A DNA stretch of 64,000 nt from Nissolia schottii (taxonomy: Eukaryota > Streptophyta > Magnoliopsida > Fabales > Fabaceae): contig QANU01076221.1 in the NCBI GenBank assembly GCA_003254905.1, positions 271,901 through 335,900 on the forward strand, given 5' to 3'. Within the stretch, counting starts at the first letter, position 1. Every line of letters begins with the position of its first letter. The translations under genes were made by a program, and so were the position numbers. The notes under the pieces are model-generated. The model saw only the letters and a program-made list of their open reading frames with translations. It searched no databases and was not told the DNA's origin. Below are positions 62,253 to 64,000 of this stretch, in pieces.

Positions 62253-63127
62253 ATGGTTCAATCGAGAGGTACAATGCCAGACTTGTGGCTAAGGGTTACA
62301 ACCAAGTTGAGGGTATTGACTATTTTAACACCTTCTCCCCTGTGGCCAAGATAACTACAATACGGGTCCTATTGGCTGTAGCAGCAATTAAAGGGTGGAA
62401 TCTTCACCAGCTTGATGTGAATAATGCATTCTTACATGGGGACTTGCATGAAGAGGTCTACATGACTCTGCCCCCAGGTTTGAATGCCTCATCCCCCGGG
62501 AAAGTCTGCAGGCTGCTTAAGAGCTTGTATGGGCTTAAACAAGCCAGTAGGCAGTGGTTTAAAAAACTGTCCCAAGTGCTATTGTCTCATGGCTACTGCC
62601 AAGCTAATGTCGATCATATACTCTTCATTAAGAGTGCCTCTGATGCTTTCACATCACTTCTTGTCTATGTAGACGACATTATCTTGGCTGGCACTTCTGT
62701 TGCAGAGTTTCAATTCATCAAAGGAGTTCTTGACAGCAAGTTCCGTATCAAGGACCTTGGGCAACTAAGATACTTTCTGGGGCTGGAAGTCTTTCACTCA
62801 GATGCAGGAATCACTTTGAGCCAGAGGAAATACTGTCTGGACTTAATGCAGGATTTCGGCACTATGGGATCCAAGCCTGCATCCACCCCTCTTGATATTG
62901 CTGTCCGGTTACACCAAGATGATGGCCCATTGCTTGAAGACGTGGCTGGCTACAGACGGCTGATAGGCAGATTACTTTACCTCAACTCCACAAGGCCTGA
63001 TATAGCATTTTCCTGCCAGCAGCTTAGTCAATTTCTCTCTTCCCCCACTATGTCACATCACAGGGCTGCCATGAGAGTTCTTCGTTACCTCAAAGGTGTG
63101 CCAGGGCGGGGCATTCATTTTCCATGA
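62225..63127 (+). pseudogene. copia reverse transcriptase region
   Basis: RT core with ARLVAKGYNQVEGIDY, QLDVNNAFLHGDL, LLKSLYGLKQA, the catalytic YVDDI, and FRIKDLGQLRYFLGLEV. It copies element RNA to DNA. Its motif residues are intact, but it is out of frame with the upstream domains and ends at TGA 63125-63127 before RNase H. Confidence 0.9.
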
Positions 63128-63620
63128 AACTCCACCCTTCAGTTAACGGGTTACAACGATGTAGACTGGGGAGGCTGCTTGGACACGCGCAAGTCAGTCT
63201 CAGGGTATTGCTTCTTCATTGGCAATTCCCTTGTGTCTTGGAAGGCAAAGAAATAAAGCATGGTGTCCAAATCTTCTTCAGAGGCGGAATACCGTGCTCT
63301 CGCTAGTACTACTTCTGAGCTGCAATGGCTCATTTTCTTGTTGGGTGACTTACAGTGCCCGCCGTCCCATGAGTCACTCATGTATTGTGACAATCAAAGT
63401 GCACTACACATCGCTGCAAATCCTGTATTCCATGAACGCACTAGCATTTGGACATTAACTGCCACATTGTCTGCGAAAAGTTTCTTGCTGGCCTGATGTG
63501 TTTACTACCCATTGGCACCAATGAGCAGTGTGCTGATTTACTGACCAAAGCTTTGTCTGTGCGGGCCTTTGTGCATTTAGTCTCCAAGCTCGGAATGATT
63601 GATCTACATCAACCACTTCC
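63128..63620 (+). pseudogene. copia RNase H region, broken
   Basis: YNDVDWGGCLDTRKSVSGY, then an in-frame TAA (63254-63256) and SKSSSEAEYRALAS, CDNQSALHIA and NPVFHERT. A shift after HERT puts the tail (QCADLLTKAL) in another frame. It would degrade the RNA strand of the hybrid. Confidence 0.85.
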
Positions 63621-63627
63621 AGCTTGC

Positions 63628-63634
63628 GGGGGGG
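63628..63634 (+). other. Polypurine tract
   Basis: A run of seven G directly before the 3' LTR, the expected primer site for plus-strand DNA synthesis. Confidence 0.75.
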
Positions 63635-63899
63635 TAATACACACTAAAGAAAATAAATAGCGCGCCAACACGATGCTGCTTGCGTTTCTGTTTTCAATTA
63701 GTGCGCTTCTTTCCCTTTTTCCTTTTCTGTTTTGTAACAGAATTAGTTATAGGAATCATTACCGTGTGCCATCATGTATAAGGCATAGGGTAGTCCTTCT
63801 CCTCACTATATGTACCCAACTGTTACTACAGTAATGTATAACGAATTCATTTTTCCCTTACTCGAATACCTTCATTTCCAGTCTTGCACTTTCTTGTGA
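63635..63899 (+). repeat. 3' LTR
   Basis: 265 bp, five substitutions from the 5' LTR (four transitions, one transversion), no indels. Followed by the target duplication ATCAC. Confidence 0.95.
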
Positions 63900-64000
63900 A
63901 TCACAAGTTATTCTTAACAGGTAACTAGTTGTTCTGCTGGAGATCATACTATATATTAATTGGATTCCAAATACGAACATGACATGAAAATATTAAGAGA

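Larger units (their letters stand above)
58858..63899 (+). mobile_element. Complete but inactive Ty1/copia LTR retrotransposon
   Basis: 5,042 bp with 265-bp direct LTRs and a perfect 5-bp target duplication ATCAC (58853-58857 and 63900-63904). Internal order is primer binding site, gag, protease, integrase, reverse transcriptase, RNase H, polypurine tract; integrase before RT places it in Ty1/copia. The LTRs differ at five of 265 sites (about 1.9 percent), pointing to insertion on the order of one million years ago under usual plant rates. Coding is broken by stops at 59450, 60185, 60794, 63125 and 63254 and by frameshifts, so it cannot move unaided. LTR termini are TA...GA rather than TG...CA. 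Confidence 0.95.

Overview
This is nuclear DNA of a flowering plant, most likely a legume of the soybean/bean group. The genes carry GT-AG introns, the intergenic DNA is AT-rich, and the gene content is plant-specific: PPR proteins, a TMK receptor kinase, ALMT anion channels, a LONESOME HIGHWAY bHLH and a CLE peptide. Several small dispersed repeats look like families common in legume genomes. The species is inferred, not proven. An 815-bp run of N at 4456-5270 is an assembly gap.

Layout. At 373-546 (+) is the last exon of a CLV3-type CLE peptide gene whose other exons lie left of the window. A non-autonomous CACTA element (2446-3934) and a GC-rich island next to the gap follow. A short PPR gene (5657-6619, +) faces a CLB19-like plastid RNA-editing PPR gene (6812-8353, -) tail to tail. 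On the minus strand come a two-exon TMK-family receptor kinase (9789-13199) and a three-exon HDA8-type deacetylase (16929-19211) with MITEs in its introns and 3' flank. An 8-kb gene-free stretch follows. Then come an intact six-exon ALMT gene (27102-29686, -), a small single-pass membrane protein gene (32572-32967, -), and a decayed ALMT copy (33415-35761, -) riddled with frameshifts. A ten-exon LHW gene (38749-43824, -) has upstream ORFs and a long perfect hairpin in intron 1. About 13 kb without recognisable genes precedes a structurally complete Ty1/copia retrotransposon (58858-63899). That element has 265-bp LTRs and an ATCAC target duplication, but five stop codons, frameshifts and a changed catalytic integrase residue.

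The genes are independent plant loci, not an operon. CLE and LHW relate to meristem and vascular patterning, TMK to cell-surface auxin and growth signalling, CLB19 to plastid transcript editing, HDA8 to deacetylation, and ALMT to anion transport. I found no new multi-gene system. The points most worth a second look are the ALMT gene/pseudogene pair, the nested MITEs in HDA8, the LHW intron hairpin and uORFs, the 124-bp TTTGTGCA-rich array near 21 kb, and the mutation pattern of the copia element. Exon coordinates were worked out by hand from splice signals, reading-phase continuity and remembered family sequences.
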